64,000 bases of DNA from positions 24,676,001-24,740,000 of the forward strand of contig CM114273.1 of the NCBI GenBank assembly GCA_050084515.1, read 5' to 3'. Made by a program: the position numbers and the translations under genes. Within the stretch, counting starts at the first letter, position 1. Each line of letters opens with the position of its first letter. The notes under the pieces were generated by a model. It was not told the origin of the DNA. It saw nothing but the letters and a program-made list of their open reading frames with translations, and did not search any database. Of the stretch, positions 13,701 to 26,750 are shown in pieces. The stretch is from Blasia pusilla. Taxonomy: Eukaryota > Marchantiophyta > Marchantiopsida > Blasiales.

Positions 13701-16700
13701 GGAGAAACAGAAGGGTAGTCAGTCGACTACGGGTGGGAGAAAAACTGCTGCCAAAATTTTTTGTTTCTTGAAACATTCGAAGTACTCCGATTCAACTTGA
13801 TAGACCTCTTTCTGAAATGTATGTTGAAAGTACGAATAAAATCTTCTGCTAGATTGTATAGATGATTTGCTGCCCTTTTCTTTTGATAGAGTTAGGTGAT
13901 GGGGATCCAAATCTTCATTTCGTCGGGGGATTCCGTGAACGTCCAGTGAAAGAGGAGACAAGCTCATCGCACTTTCAAAATGCGTTTGTTGTGATGTGAT
14001 CAAATCAGTAAACAAACGACGAGTTTAGCACCGGATGATGGTGACGCGGAAAGGGACGATGTTCGTACGCAGCAATGCTCAAGCAAAGCGGCCGTCACTT
14101 CTAAAACTAGACTCTATCGTTTCACGACTGTTGCTTGCGAACGGTGTAGCTTGTAGAATACGCCATATGAGTCATTGATTTACCCTGTGCTCTGCTCGGG
14201 TTAAGCCTCGACGGGGAAAAGGTACTGAATGCAGCGTGAACATGCGGTGCGGAAATCGGAAGTCGAGCCCTGAAAGTGATCGAAAATGGTAAGGAAGGAA
14301 GCGATGACTTGTACATACGATATCAATCGGAATGCAGAGCTTGGAGATGAGGAGGAAGAGTTACTTCTCTATCTGTAAGTCTCCTAATTCACTGGTTTGT
14401 TTCCCCCGCCAGATACCCAGTCGGTGAGTAGGCATTCTCTCTACACCACCGTAACAAACAATGAACCACATGCAGTTGCGGGTAAGCTCACTCTTCGATG
14501 CGTCATTGACAACGGGCTGGAGTTATCGCTTGTACCGAAGAACTAATCGATATATTTGTTCAGATCTAATGGGTGCTTAGCCGAGTGAAATTGTGCAATA
14601 CTAGAACATTTTGCGTCCACGTTGAGCTGCTATCCGTGGACTACTAACGCAAGGCCTTTGCATCGGTGACGCTAACACGTGGGAAAGAAGGGAAGGTCGT
14701 TGCTGACCTCCGTCTTTCGCTAGATCTGCGAGCAGTCCGATCGTTTTCATTGTTGTGTGCGACTAACGAGCAGTACGAAGGATTTCTCTAAATGCGCGTG
14801 AGGTTTGAAACTCCGGCTCTGAAGCGTCGCATTCACCGATTTCTTTGAATTCCCCGTTCATGTGCGCTCCTGCATGTTAGTCAATTACGGATGATACCTC
14901 TGATCGCGATTTTCCTTGTATTCCCTGCTTATCTCTCCCGCCTGAATCTCGGTGATGAGCGATATCAAGTAAATGCGAGGCTTTCACCGAGTTTTCGTTC
15001 CCGGCTCGCGTTTCTTCCCCTAGCTAGTTGCCCTCCAAACTTTCTCCTGTCTTCTATCGTATAGTCTCCTATGTTTCGATCAGGCGTGGTGTTCTTCCGC
15101 TCTAGACACTAGCGTGCCGTGGATCTTCCTGTGTGTACAGTGCTGCCCTATTTGAGTCGAGGCGTACAGTCTTCCAGATCGGAAAGCGAAGAAGCGGAGG
15201 GTGCAGTACACTTACTACTGATGGCTGTTGCAGCAGCAGTAGATGAAGAACAGGGCGTGTGACGATCGGAAATGGATTATTTGAGGGCTCCGCATGACTC
15301 TGGGAGGCGAGGAGACCTTAACGTCGATGATGTTGTCCAGAACCCAGAGCGGTCCTTATTAGGTTATTAAATGGCGGGGCTCCCTGAGATTCGATGAGCT
15401 CTGAGGAGGCAGAACCCAACCTCATCATGTTTTGGCCACCAGCGTGAGACTGTTCCATCAGTCTTCTTTTGTGCTTCGAGCATGGAACACAAGATCCGGG
15501 CGACTTTATCGGTTCGTTACCGGTAGTCTTGCTTTGATGGTAATCGTGGGCGAGAAGTCTCGCTGTAAAGTCGCTTAGAATCGGTGTTTTGAAAAAAACA
15601 AATACAAGGAGATGTGTTGACTTTCTTTCGAGGCTTCGTGTTCCCACGAAGCTCGAAAGTAGCTACACTGTCACTACCAGTCATCAAATTGGAGAACGAA
15701 CGGCGACCTGCTGTTGCTTGCTAATCAGCTAGCTGTCTGTACACGACCCCAAATCGTCTTTTAGACACGATTTGCGGCACAGCACAATTAACGAGGTCGG
15801 AGACGGTCGTCACGGGGGCGTCCATGGATCCTACTTAGTATAGTCTAGCTGTGGATGAATCCGCCTTGCTCATTGTTACCGACTCTGTTGCTATGATGAA
15901 TTAGTCATTGAAAGAGCTCTTACTCTGAACATCACACCCCGGCGATTTCCACTCTAGCTCTTCTTAGTTCTTTCTGTGCGATTGAGGCCGTGGGAAACCC
16001 TGAAATTCACAGCGTGGGCGAGATAGATGTGCACTTTGAACCTCCGGGAAAAAAATTGCCGAAGAAGGCGCGCGGAAGATGAAGGCTATGCGATGCAGAC
16101 GTAAGTTGTTCAGGGTTTTCTTACTTTCGTGGAAGCAGACTTCCTCGAGTACCTGCATGACCTAGTTGTGAGGTTGGCTTTAACGTGTGAGGTTGTCGAC
16201 ATCTTCATGATGAGAACAGTGAAAGGGGGCGCCGATGCTGCAGATCACCCGTGAAGAAAAGCCTACAGTTAATTAAAGTGCATGACCTGGTTATTACATC
16301 GCTAGGAAGCGAACTCCCTGGATTGGCCCAGCATGATCTGGTTGTGGGCCGCCTATTCGTAGTGGCTGCAGTCATATCCAGTGCAACTACAGCAGATGCA
16401 AATTATTCAGATTCTCGCTCTCGTTGCAACAAATTCTCTATCGTCGGCGCTTATCCGGTGGTTGTGGGATTAGAAGACTATTCTCCCATAGTCACGATGC
16501 TTGGCAGGCTTCAGGAGTGCAGCTACGTTCTTCTGATTCCCATGCCTCTTGTGAGAACGCCCTCGGTCGCATCCGCCATGGGCCTTGACCTGAAATTCAT
16601 TCTGTTAACCTCCTCTTGATCATGCCCTCACTTCCATCCGATCCACGCCTCAAAGCTGGGCACAAAAAGCTTGCACGATTATGAACGTGTGCATGAACAG

Positions 16701-17480
16701 CCCTTGCTAATGGGTGAGTCTCCGGGATGGGCACTCGAATTGTCAGGTGGTCTCGTCATGCCCTGGAAGGTCGCTGCGGGGCCCCGCACTACGCGCGCGC
16801 ACTGCACGCTTTCGACGGCTTTCCTCGGGGAGATTCCTTGTCGTCACGCTGAGCTCGTGATACGGATGTAAATGTGAATGCTAATGCTGACTTCCACGGA
16901 GAATCTTCATAATCTGTGCCCACAGGATATTGAGGCTACGAGTAACCGACCTCAATTTCAGATCACTCGGTCGCCGACATTTTTCAAGCGTTGCTGATCG
17001 AGGACGTTGACTGGTTTCTCGATGCCGGTCGTTACAAGCTGCCTATCCGGATACTTTTCTCTTCGGCGTTCGCAGTGAGTCTCACCTCACTGCGAATCCT
17101 GAGACTTCGCTACAGTTCGGTGTGGGTCATGAGGCGCATCGCCATTCAATGCAGGATTACGGGAGAAAGTGGCGGACGAGCTGGGTTTTCTTATCGTCTA
17201 ATCATAATTCAACAGATTTCAGTCAGATGCAAGGCTCGTACAGTAGTTACAGGCAGCAATCGAGATTTTCCGATGGCTGCAACTCAGGCCCGGGGACGAA
17301 ACCGAAGAGGAATTAGGTATCGCCGGTAGGGAGCTGCTTCAAGTCATAAACGCCGGCCAGCTTGAGTAAATCGGTTAGACTTTCCCGGCAGTGTAACCGG
17401 GACTTGTTGAATCTTCCAGGCATTTTTGACCGGGGAAGGAGGTGCCGGGCCCCGACAGGTGTCAAGAGGGTAGTGGATAA
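10799..17480. other. 6.7-kb intergenic region, no supported gene
   Basis: The region has balanced base composition, is not transposon-like, and I find no tRNA or recognisable protein. The 3' UTR of RPL31 should occupy its first few hundred bases (AT-rich around 10860-10910). Open frames such as 11854-12297 (minus, 147 codons), 15318-15647 (minus) and 16251-16619 (plus) have no motif I know. A 13-bp perfect inverted repeat is at 13323-13360. Unrecognised exons or a non-coding RNA cannot be excluded. Confidence 0.4.
13323..13360. repeat. Perfect 13-bp inverted repeat
   Basis: The arms CTTCTTACCATTA (13323-13335) and TAATGGTAAGAAG (13348-13360) are separated by 12 bases that themselves contain CCATGG. 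No neighbouring gene explains it. Confidence 0.8.
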
Positions 17481-18453
17481 GGGGGCTAGTGTGCAAGGTT
17501 CATCCAGCCGTCCCTTCTAGGGTGCGGATGATCGGACGGCAGTTCACAACTTCGCACTTCGGGACTCGGGAGAGAGGGAGGCAGGGGAGTAGGGGTCGAC
17601 TAAGCTCGAGGCATTTGCAACTCGAGTCTCGGCTTTCATTTTCTCCTCTCTCCTTCCTGAATGCTCGTGGCCGCGTCTCTGCTTACTCCTGCTCGCCGTG
17701 TTGCTCGTCGTCGTCCTGGGGGCCTCGTTGTTGGCTGCTCCGTGTGCTTAGTGCTTACTCCTCGAGTCCTCACCTTGACACCGTCCTCGGCGCCTCCTTG
17801 CTCGCTCGTCCTCGGTGCCTGGTTGCTAGCTCATTATTGTCTTTACTCCTCACTGCTCTCAGCGCTCATTGTCATGATTGCTTAGTTCTTATTATGTTCG
17901 CTCAATGCTCTATTGCTCTCGCTGCTCAGTCGCTTATTCACGCTGCTCCATGCTGCTCAGTTGTACTGCTTGCCAGCCACCGCACCGTAGGTGACAATAA
18001 GTGGAAGAAATCGGCTGTCAGACACACCTCATCGAGTTCTGGGAGTTGGACAGGCGAGTGTGACTCACTCAGAGTCTCAGACGCTCATCCAAGCCTCATC
18101 CCTGCTGTAGGAGTTAGGGACTCGGGACTTGGGACTCGGGAGAGAGTTGAGGAGTGGGGACTCGGTCCTCAATCCTCATGTGCTCGATCTCGCTCCTCAT
18201 TCTTGTGCCATTGCAATCCGGGAGAAGCCCGCACACACTGCATTCTCCTCCTACTCGCCGCTCGCTTATTTTCCTGTTTTCTCTCAAGAGTTAGGGATCA
18301 GGGACTTGGGTCTCATTTGCACTCTTGTAGCTTGTCGTTGTCGCTCTTTGTTGAAGTTCTGGGAGCCTTTCATTGGTTCTGTAAACCCTTGAAACCGTCC
18401 GAGCCTAAACCCTTTACAAAGGGTTTCAAAGTAGTGAACTCTCAAAGTCCCTT
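17481..18453 (+). repeat. Low-complexity GACTCGGG / GCTC-rich region
   Basis: Imperfect repeats of GACTCGGGA and GACTTGGGA occur at about 17570, 18112-18165 and 18290-18310, with long CTCCTC/GCTC runs between them. A 345-codon frame here (17489-18526) is best explained by this composition. The palindrome AAACCCTTTACAAAGGGTTT lies at 18407-18426, just upstream of the hAT frame, and may belong to its terminus. Confidence 0.6.
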
Positions 18454-20618
18454 ATGGAGGATATTTTGGCCAACAATGCATCTAGGGGTAAGAGACAAAA
18501 ATCCCTTACTGATATGGGGTTTATGAAGAGGACTGTCAATGAACCAGCAATCGAAACCAACTCATGTGAGGAGATAGATTCTCCTTCAGATCTTGCCTCT
18601 TCAAAGATTGAAGAGAACAACAGGCTTTGGAAAGACTCTTGGTTTCAAGCTTTTGAATGGATTCAATTTGAGCCTCACACGGGGAGGGTATTTTGTAAAG
18701 TGTGCAAGGACTCAGGAGGGAAATCTGTATTTGCCACATCCGGAGTCATCAATGTGAAGATTTCTGCCTTCACAAGCCATGGTAAATCCAAGGAACATAA
18801 AAAATTGGCTTGGGCTCACTATAGTGGTAGAAAAACTCTACATAAAGGTACTGCAAGCACCAATAGAAACTGTGATTTAGCGGTGCTTAATCTTTTTCGA
18901 GGAGCATACTTCATGGCTAAGTATAATGGTGCATTTTCCTCATTCCCTGGTCTTTGTACATTACTCAAATATGGATCTATGATGCTCACAAAATCGATGT
19001 ATCAGGATGACAAGACATGTGCACATATGATAACATGTATTAGTTTGGTAATTGAAAGATTACTTCTAGCTAGGGTTAGACTTAGTCCCTTTTACAGAAT
19101 AATGGTAGATGAATCCACTGACATATCAGTAACAGGACACCTCGTTGCCTTTGTCACTTACCTTGATGAAGGTCAAGTGTGCACCTCCTTCTTAGGATTG
19201 ATGAAGGTTGAGAACAAGGATGCCAAGTCCATTTCAGATTGTTTAGTATCCTTACTTAGGGAATGGGAATTGGATTTTGAGAAGATGATTGGTTTTGGGT
19301 CTGATGGAACCAACACTATGGTAGGTACTAGGAATGGGGTAAGTGCCCGTTTGAAGAGGAATGTTAATCCTTACATGACAAGCGTCCATTGTGTGGCACA
19401 CCGGACAAACTTAGTTGCTCTTGCTGCATCAAAGAGCCCAGGGTGCAAGGAACTTAGTGATGAGGTGGATAACATTTTGAATTATGTTGCATTTTATTTC
19501 AAGAAGAGTTCTAAGAGGAAGTCTGATCTCACTTCTCTACAAGAGGAGCTAAACGATTCTAGGAAAGTCATGAAACGTTATCAGAAGGTCAGATGGCTTA
19601 GTAGATGGCAAGCCGTTACCTCTTTATGTGATAGTTTAGAATCGGTCATGTTCTACTTCTCTACTGTGAATCCGAGGGAAGATGATGGGGTAGCTTCACA
19701 TCTTCTAAAGAGGTTAAAGTCCTTCAAAATGATTTACATTTTATACTTTCTGGCTGACATACTTCATTCTGTGGCAATGTTGAGCAAGTTATTCCAGATG
19801 AAGTTTGTTGATATATCTAGCGTTGCTTCTATTGTTCAGACTGAGATAGCATATGTTAGAATGAATTATATACATGAAAGTGTAGATATGAATGCCTATC
19901 TCATTTCTCAGTCTAGCGGTTTTCATCTCCTTCCGAACTATGGTCCTAGTGATGGATATCTGCAGTACTTGCAATGAGAGATAAGGGGTTCTTTCTTTCA
20001 TTCAATCCAAATGGATAGGGATGTGACAGGAAAGGATTTAGAAGAAGCTATTTTTTTCTAAAGAATTTTGTTGAGGCTATATGTGTACCTTTGCAAGAAA
20101 GGTTTGAAGACAATAACATCATTGGAGGTTTTAAGATCCTCAATCCATCCCAAATGCCTTCTACCATATCTAGTTTAAGAGATTGGGGTGTGAGAGACTT
20201 GGAAATGTTGAGCTCTTTCTATGGACAGGAAAAAACCTTGCATGGCAGGATGAAAAAGCCTCTTCTAGATGGTGCAACTCTCAAGAATGAATTCTTGGCC
20301 TTCAAGATTCAAACCATGACAGAATGGAAGGAGAAGTCCTTCAAGGACTTATGGTGTATGGTAAGTGGTAGTCCGAACCTGAAGACTAAGTATGCTAGTC
20401 TCTGTATTTAAGGTGATGTAGCTAGAGTCCAATGTGTATCAACAATATCATGTGAAAGAACTTTTAGCATTCAGAATGTCATTAAGAATAATGAGGACCC
20501 TATTCACAATCGAAGGAATACAGATTTGTTTATGCTATTCCACAATTGTACATTATTCCTCCCATTGTACTTGAAACTGCTGAGGAAGTTGAACTTAACC
20601 TTTGAGGAGGTGAACTGA
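18454..20618 (+). pseudogene. hAT-family transposase (DUF4371 type), broken
   Basis: This would catalyse cut-and-paste transposition of a hAT DNA element. The first 507 codons are open: an N-terminal TTF/BED-like zinc finger (FCKVC with HGKSKEHKKL, about residues 84-127), then the RNase H-like core with MVDESTDIS (first Asp), GFGSDGTNTMVG (second Asp) and HCVAHRTNL. The hAT C-terminal dimerisation segment is in the last part (VSTISCERTFSIQNVIKN, about 20439-20492). Lesions: TGA at 19975-19977, a one-base frame change at the T7 run 20051-20057, and TAA at 20409-20411; the frame then ends at 20616-20618. The two stops fit C-to-T changes of Arg and Gln codons. Terminal inverted repeats and an 8-bp target duplication could not be defined. 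Confidence 0.87.
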
Positions 20619-22086
20619 GAAGGCTAATTGGGAAATTGCTTATAGCCGGAACTAAACTGAAAGATAGAAAATGTGACCCGAGAAGGTTTTCTAAAACCTT
20701 ATCACGTTTCAGAAAACCTAAACGTTTCAAATAGTCCCGGTAAAAAACTGTTCTACTAAAACATACTGTCCGAGCACTGGTCAGATGTGTAGGCAAGTCA
20801 GAAACGTCTCACTTCCCCGACCATCATTGCATAAACGCCGATTACCTCCGATCGGTGGCAGGTGCAACGAATCTGCCGTCACGTTGCTACAAGTGGATGG
20901 TAGAAGCTGCCCCGGAGCGCGACGCATTGCCGTTGCTGCGACTGCGCCCACTGCCTAACATGGTAGCCGCAGTTTACGACGTGGATTCGGATGCGCCAAC
21001 ATTACCGTGGTAGAACTCCGGGCTGAGATTACGCATGAAACGAACCGGGAAAGTGATGTGATACGTTTGATTCGCTTCCGTGCAAGGATACTGAACCATT
21101 TTATCTCAAGAATCCAGATGTCAGTCACCGCATCGGGGTGCTTGTGCTCGGGTTCTCGCCGCCCTCGCAGCCAGAGTCGCACGAAGCATGAAGGCACATA
21201 CAAGAAAAGAGGGCAATAAGAGGGGCATCTGGGGCAAACCCATTTTCATTTCCACGTACAAAAGGTCGAGTCGTAGGGCGAGCACAATCCATGGCCCTCC
21301 TTCCAGGCGTGGGAGTTCACTCACGTGTACCATGGCGAGTGGTATGGGGAATAGTGCCTCGAACTAGAGGCAATAGTCGGTATGCGATGGACATTCGTAA
21401 CGGTCGCGGCCAAACCTCTCATGCTATGGTGCGCGGAGATGCAGGCACTACGCTAGTCACAAAAATCCACTGTATGGACGCAGGATGGTGCTGATGACAA
21501 AAGCAATAGTGCAAGGTCCCACCGGCTTTCGGTGCAATAGTGGCAAACCGAAACAACTTCAGAAAGAGGCATGCGTGTCCCGCAGCAGGTTTTAGAGGCA
21601 GAGGATGGCGGCTCCGCCTCTTCCCCATACCACATGGTGAAAAACATTGATGCCGCGAAGTAGGTGACAAATGATCACTCCCCGGCTCTCTCCTTCTGGG
21701 CAGTGAGTGAAAGTGCAGCTTTCCCTGTTGCCTTGCAATCCCCGATGTGTAGACGACTAATCCCTGAGACTACGAGCATCTCCCGATGAGGACCGCGAAG
21801 GGATTCCCTCCGCGCCTCCCAATCTACAACCTACTGCTGACAATTCTACAACTCCTGTCGAGCCCTGCAGCGAAGCGTAGGCGCTGAAAAAGGATTGAAC
21901 TCAATGCACGAGAAGTCACCCACGGACCCACATATGGATCGATTCCAGGATTCTTCTGCTGCAATTCCACTTTGAACTTTCCTAGACGGGGTGCTCGGGC
22001 AAGTCCTGGTCAACAGCTACTCTGTCAGCTGGTGGCCCCACAATAAGAGACGATCCGTTCATGGAAAAGGACAAGAAGAACCTGAT
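20619..22086. other. Intergenic, no gene seen
   Basis: I recognise no coding, RNA or repeat feature. The first 150 bases may be the 3' end of the hAT element. The last 300 should contain the 3' UTR of the minus-strand glycosylase gene. Confidence 0.4.
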
Positions 22087-25000
22087 TCAAGTAAGCAGGG
22101 CAGGTCCAGGTCTCAGTCCAGATTTGAGCATTTTCGTGTTCCAGTTCACGAGAGGACAGGCACCATCTGCCGGTTGCTGAGTCCGCCCACGTTTAGCACA
22201 ATTGGGACATCTCTTCCCATGTATCACGAACAAGAAATGTATATCGTACTTCAGATGGTCTGGAATCCTCTCGTTCAGGTGCAGGTAAGTCTTATTTCTA
22301 TCTGCAGAGGATGGCACCCACCCGAGCATCTTGGAAATGCGAAATACCTGCAAAAAACTGTATATCATTACCTGCTGGCAGTTCGGAAACATGACTTCGA
22401 CAACCAACAAAGACACACAAAATGCATCATACGAAGAAGCAACCGGGTCCTTGTAGGTGGGTCTTTGCCAGAGACGAACGAACTAATTCATGAAAAGGAT
22501 GAGAGGTAATACTTACGTGGGTATCTACAGGGAACTCGTTGCGTTCAAGATGAAACATCAGCACGCATGCCACCTGCACAGGAGTCGGACAAAATGTCAC
22601 TCCTGTATTGTTCAGTTCTCTTGGAAGACACCACTTGCGCTTTATGAACTGCAATTCAACTTTCCCGGGTAGAGAGCAAGAAGAACCAGTCTCCCATGGA
22701 TCCAGATTTCAGTCTCTCCTCCGGCTTTTCCAAAAATCACGTAGGACTTTTCTAACATTTCATATTGAAGACGAAGATCACAGACTGAAAAGCAGCAGAC
22801 AAAACACAAACAAGTATATAATGAAGTAAAATACTGCAATTACTTCCAAATTTTATCAGAACGGCCACCTCCCTCATACGAGCTAAGACCTTGGTAGATA
22901 AATTTTTATCATTCTTATGCCACATGGGGTCATTGACAAAGTGAGCTGCCCTACTGTCTTTGGGCCGATGCCTTTAAATCGAGAAAGCTCTGCTTTAATG
23001 TCTTCAGTTGACATAGTCTCCACGTACTGCATGCAGATGTCACCTCGCTCTTCCAGCAAAGTATTCAGAATGTTGAGAATGTTTTTGGCCTTCGTTTCTG
23101 CCAAGCCACCACATCTGATCGCATTCTCCACGTCTTTAGGATCTGCTTTCTGGACCTGTCCATGCCGAAACGAGAATGATCCGTTAATTTCCAGCCCTTT
23201 ATTTGTAACTGGTTCAGCTGATCTACAGTGTTTTATTCTTTCAACTATCCAACTATGGATATGCTGATCAACAAACAGGAAATGGAACTGAACATTTGTC
23301 GAACCGCTTTGACATCAACTGTTTCTTTCATCTCCTACTCTTCCACCCTCTCTCGGTTTGAAACAGTGTACCCTCTCATGCATGGGTTAAGAGAGCGTGA
23401 GCCCTACATAATCTCAGTGGGTACCAGCATCAATATGAGAGTCTCTAAACTGTGTAAGCCTTGCCATCCCATTGGAAAGTCCAAATCACATGTCGCAGTT
23501 TTCGGGGTGACAAGAGTAAAAGAAGCTGATACCTGCTCCCAAGTAGGGAAAGCCTTCTTCAAGGCAGCAAATGCTCTCCGGGAGTTGTTGTCTGTAGTGT
23601 TTTGTGACAACAGAGTGCCCACCAAAGAATCAAGTACCGTGCGTCTCTCACTTGGATGCCCAGTAGGAACAGTGTCCTTTGGTTTAACAGAAGCTGACAG
23701 TTCCGAGTTCGACGCCGAATTGCCATCCAGCTGCAAAAGCTGTGCACATGCATTCAACAGAAACGTTAGACAAAAGCCCGACAGAGACAGTTTACTTTCC
23801 TCAGACATGGTAACCCCATCTCGCTGATGGTTAACAGAATAGAATCCTCCAGTTTTGTCAACAAATGGCATACGATGGGGAACCGGTGTCTCTACGTGTG
23901 TAGGTCATTAAATACAGGGCATGACCGAGAATGACACCAAACCATAGAGTTCTATATCTGTGCTTTCAAGTGAAAAAGTGACAATGCACAACTACTGAAA
24001 GAAAGCTGTCCCGCTTCCAGTACACCAGCACCGGCTACTTTCCATCAATAACTTCTCCTACAGCTTAAAAAACGCTCGCTTGGCATTCTCCATTCTCAGC
24101 CCTACATTCTGGACGAAAATGCAGACAGGAAGTACGACTGCAACTAATGCAGTTGGTCTACATGGACAACGAATCCCAAAAGCGCCTCAGGTATCCAACC
24201 CATCCTTTCGTGAACTTTAAAGAATCGGCCCATTCTCGAGAGGATGGAACACTCCAGGCGAAAGCCAGCTATCCACATTTTCCGAATCTGATAAGCAATA
24301 GAATCTTGGTAGTCTGATCTTGTTAGGGCAAGGGGATCCGACGGATTTAGTTACCTTCACGACTGCAGCCTTCTTGTGACGTGCAAATTGAGAAACGTCG
24401 CCATGGAGATTGGATAGCAAGTCCCTCACTGACTGGCATTCCTCGGGATACGGCCTCTCGTGGAACGCAAACGGGCCTTCGTAAGGAGCTGTTACACTCA
24501 GCGGAGCCGCAACTGCAACAGAAGAAATGGACATATTCAGCTACGACGGCACATCCACAATCTGACATAGGAAGAACCACCAACTGCACTGAACTTCAGT
24601 TTCAAGAGCAGCGTCTGGACAACCTGACAGAGGAAGACAGATAGATGGAAGCACGATTCTTCTAACTGCCTAGCAAGACTCTCACACGACAAGGATCTCA
24701 CCAGTTGCCAATTGCGCTTCACCGGCGGCAGAATGCACGCTCACAAGCTCTAAGCGTGTCGAGGGACTCGATTCCTTCGTCAAATTTGGTTGACACGGAA
24801 ACAACTCTCCGCCTTTAGACCTCCTTACTTTCCTCGCCACATTTGGAGTCACTCCTCCATTCTCTTCCCTCGAGCCCTGAGGCTTCCTCTTGCGCCCACC
24901 AGCCACAGGCGGAAACTCTTGCTTCACGATCCTGTTCGTGTCTTCGATGTCGACTTCCGACTTGACCGTGGCGCGACCAGGAACATTCGCAGGTGCTTTC

Positions 25001-25608
25001 CTGCTGCGCATCCCCGCCGCAGTCATCACCTCGTTCTTAACAATATCTACATTTGGTTCCGACTTGAGTTTGGGCCGTCCAGCGACCCGCCGTTGCACGC
25101 CCGCCCTCGTGCCGACGAGAGGCTCATGATGCTCGAAGCCTTCCAAGGCTTCGGCCTCAACTTTGGCATCGCCAAAGACCTTGCGTTTCATCGTCTTAGG
25201 GCGCTTCCCCACTTCGTCTGTGAGCTCCTGCTTCACAAATGCCCCATCTACCACGGAATTCACTTGGGCTCGGACCTTTCGTGCCCTAAAGCTCGCACTG
25301 ACAGAGTTTTGGCTCATATCGTTTCTGCTGCCAGACTTAGGCCCAAAAATCAGCTTTCTCTTGATATTATCCAGATTTGAAACCACGATCTGCGAGTTGA
25401 ATTCCTCGCTTGCAGACTCCTCTTTCACTTTGAAACTAGATTTCGCTTCCAAGTGCGACTCCCCGGGAAAAATTGCAGATACCTGTTTTATACTCGCTTT
25501 GGATATGCTCGAAGAAACGCGCGGGGTTACAAAACCTTTCGCTGCCGAAGGTACGGCAGCAGTGACTGCTCGAGCTGCGACTCTCAAACTCCGTCGGCCA
25601 GGTTCCAT
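22087..25608 (-). CDS. HhH-GPD DNA glycosylase/AP lyase, six exons, At3g47830-like
   Basis: A nuclear base-excision-repair glycosylase of the endonuclease III superfamily. Exons on the minus strand are 25608-24702, 24512-24355, 23730-23533, 23155-22955, 22573-22517 and 22347-22087. All introns are GT..AG with matching phases, giving 593 residues. Residues 1-303 are a basic, disordered extension. The conserved domain starts near 310 (FAFHERPYPEECQSVRDLL), continues with VLDSLVGTLLSQNTTDNNS and ENAIRCGGLAETKA, and has the helix-hairpin-helix LSRFKGIGPKT with the candidate catalytic Lys487. The catalytic Asp is Asp505 (FPVDTH). Near the C-terminus only three Cys are seen (RCPNC and GACPL), so a complete 4Fe-4S loop is doubtful. 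The ATG at 25608 begins MEPGRRSLR; an in-frame ATG at 25722 would add 38 residues. The domain is highly similar to the Arabidopsis protein as I remember it. The extension is discussed in the findings. Confidence 0.9.
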
Positions 25609-26750
25609 TATCTTGCTCAAAATTCGAGCTCCACAGACTCGTATCAAGCAACCGTTGTGAGCCAGCATCTGTAATGCAAAATCTCCCCACGGAATTCCGA
25701 ATGCAGGAAGATTATCTTGCACCTACACTTCCAAGCGCTTAAACCAGCTCCCAATTGATGACTGTCGAAGGGACAAATTCCGCTTAAATTTGAGAACTTG
25801 CCTGTTCGCCCTTCTTTGACTGACCATATGACCTAGGCGCTTGCTAATGCACCTCCTCCAGGACGCTCGTAAGAAAATCTACACATCGCGGTGATAACAC
25901 AAAGTGGGATCCCACAACCTCCTGCTCAGGAACTACACTCTTCCCTCGCAAGTTCCGTTCGAATCCACGTAAGGACATTGTTTCCGACATCCTGAGTTAC
26001 TTCAATCCCGGGAAGATGCACCAACTCGCGGCTTAAGGAAGTCCCGGTAAATTCCGTGGAATGACAGTGGCACCGCACAGTATTGAAGCTTCGTCACTAG
26101 GTCCGAGGCACAAATCTCCACGACTGCAACGTACGTCTACAATGCCTCCCCAATTTCAAGATTGAATGGCCCTGGGGCAGCTCTACCAGAATGGGAAAGA
26201 CAGAAGTCGCTCATAAGCTCCCCACTTCGCTTCCAGCAACCGATTCCCAGCTCAAGGTCGCAATGCGAGGACCTCCCTAGATCAGAAGAGACCCAAATTT
26301 CAAAACGCGATGCTCCACAGCGATGAAAACCTCCCCGACCGCTCCACGAGATCGCTCGCCCCGTCGAACCAAACGCATCCCAGACAGGCCAGAAGCCGGC
26401 CACAAACTGCAGAGCTCAGGGCAGAGGAGGAACAGCCTTGCAAAACAAGCCTACTGTTCCGACGCAGAGCGCTGAAGTTCGTCCGTCTCTTGATCATTCA
26501 GTGCAGCAGAAAACAGCCATCCAGTCCCACTAACCTCGCACTGCAGCCATCCTCGCATGTCTAGTGCCGAAACACTCGAAGATTTTGAAGAATTCAGGGA
26601 TTTGAGGAGTCGGGTGAGTGTGTATGACTGACTGACTGAGTGGAGTGAGTCGTCGACAAATGGACAGACCGAAGTGTGCCATGGGCGCGGGAAAAGAGTG
26701 ACAGACCCTGGGCCACGTCATGAGCCCTCAAATCTTGTTTCGCGCCATAT
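25609..26750. other. Upstream region of glycosylase gene
   Basis: No supported gene. It should hold the promoter and 5' UTR of the minus-strand glycosylase. Overlapping open frames at 26137-26564 on both strands have no recognisable motif. Confidence 0.4.

Noticed and set aside
17489-18526. 345-codon open frame
   Set aside because: It follows low-complexity CTC/GCTC DNA, has no domain, and overlaps the start of the hAT transposase frame.
24790-25660. Open frames antisense to glycosylase exon 1
   Set aside because: Shadow frames of a well-supported exon with biased composition.
25960-25985. tRNA T-loop-like GTTCGAATCC
   Set aside because: No acceptor stem, D-arm or anticodon arm can be folded around it.
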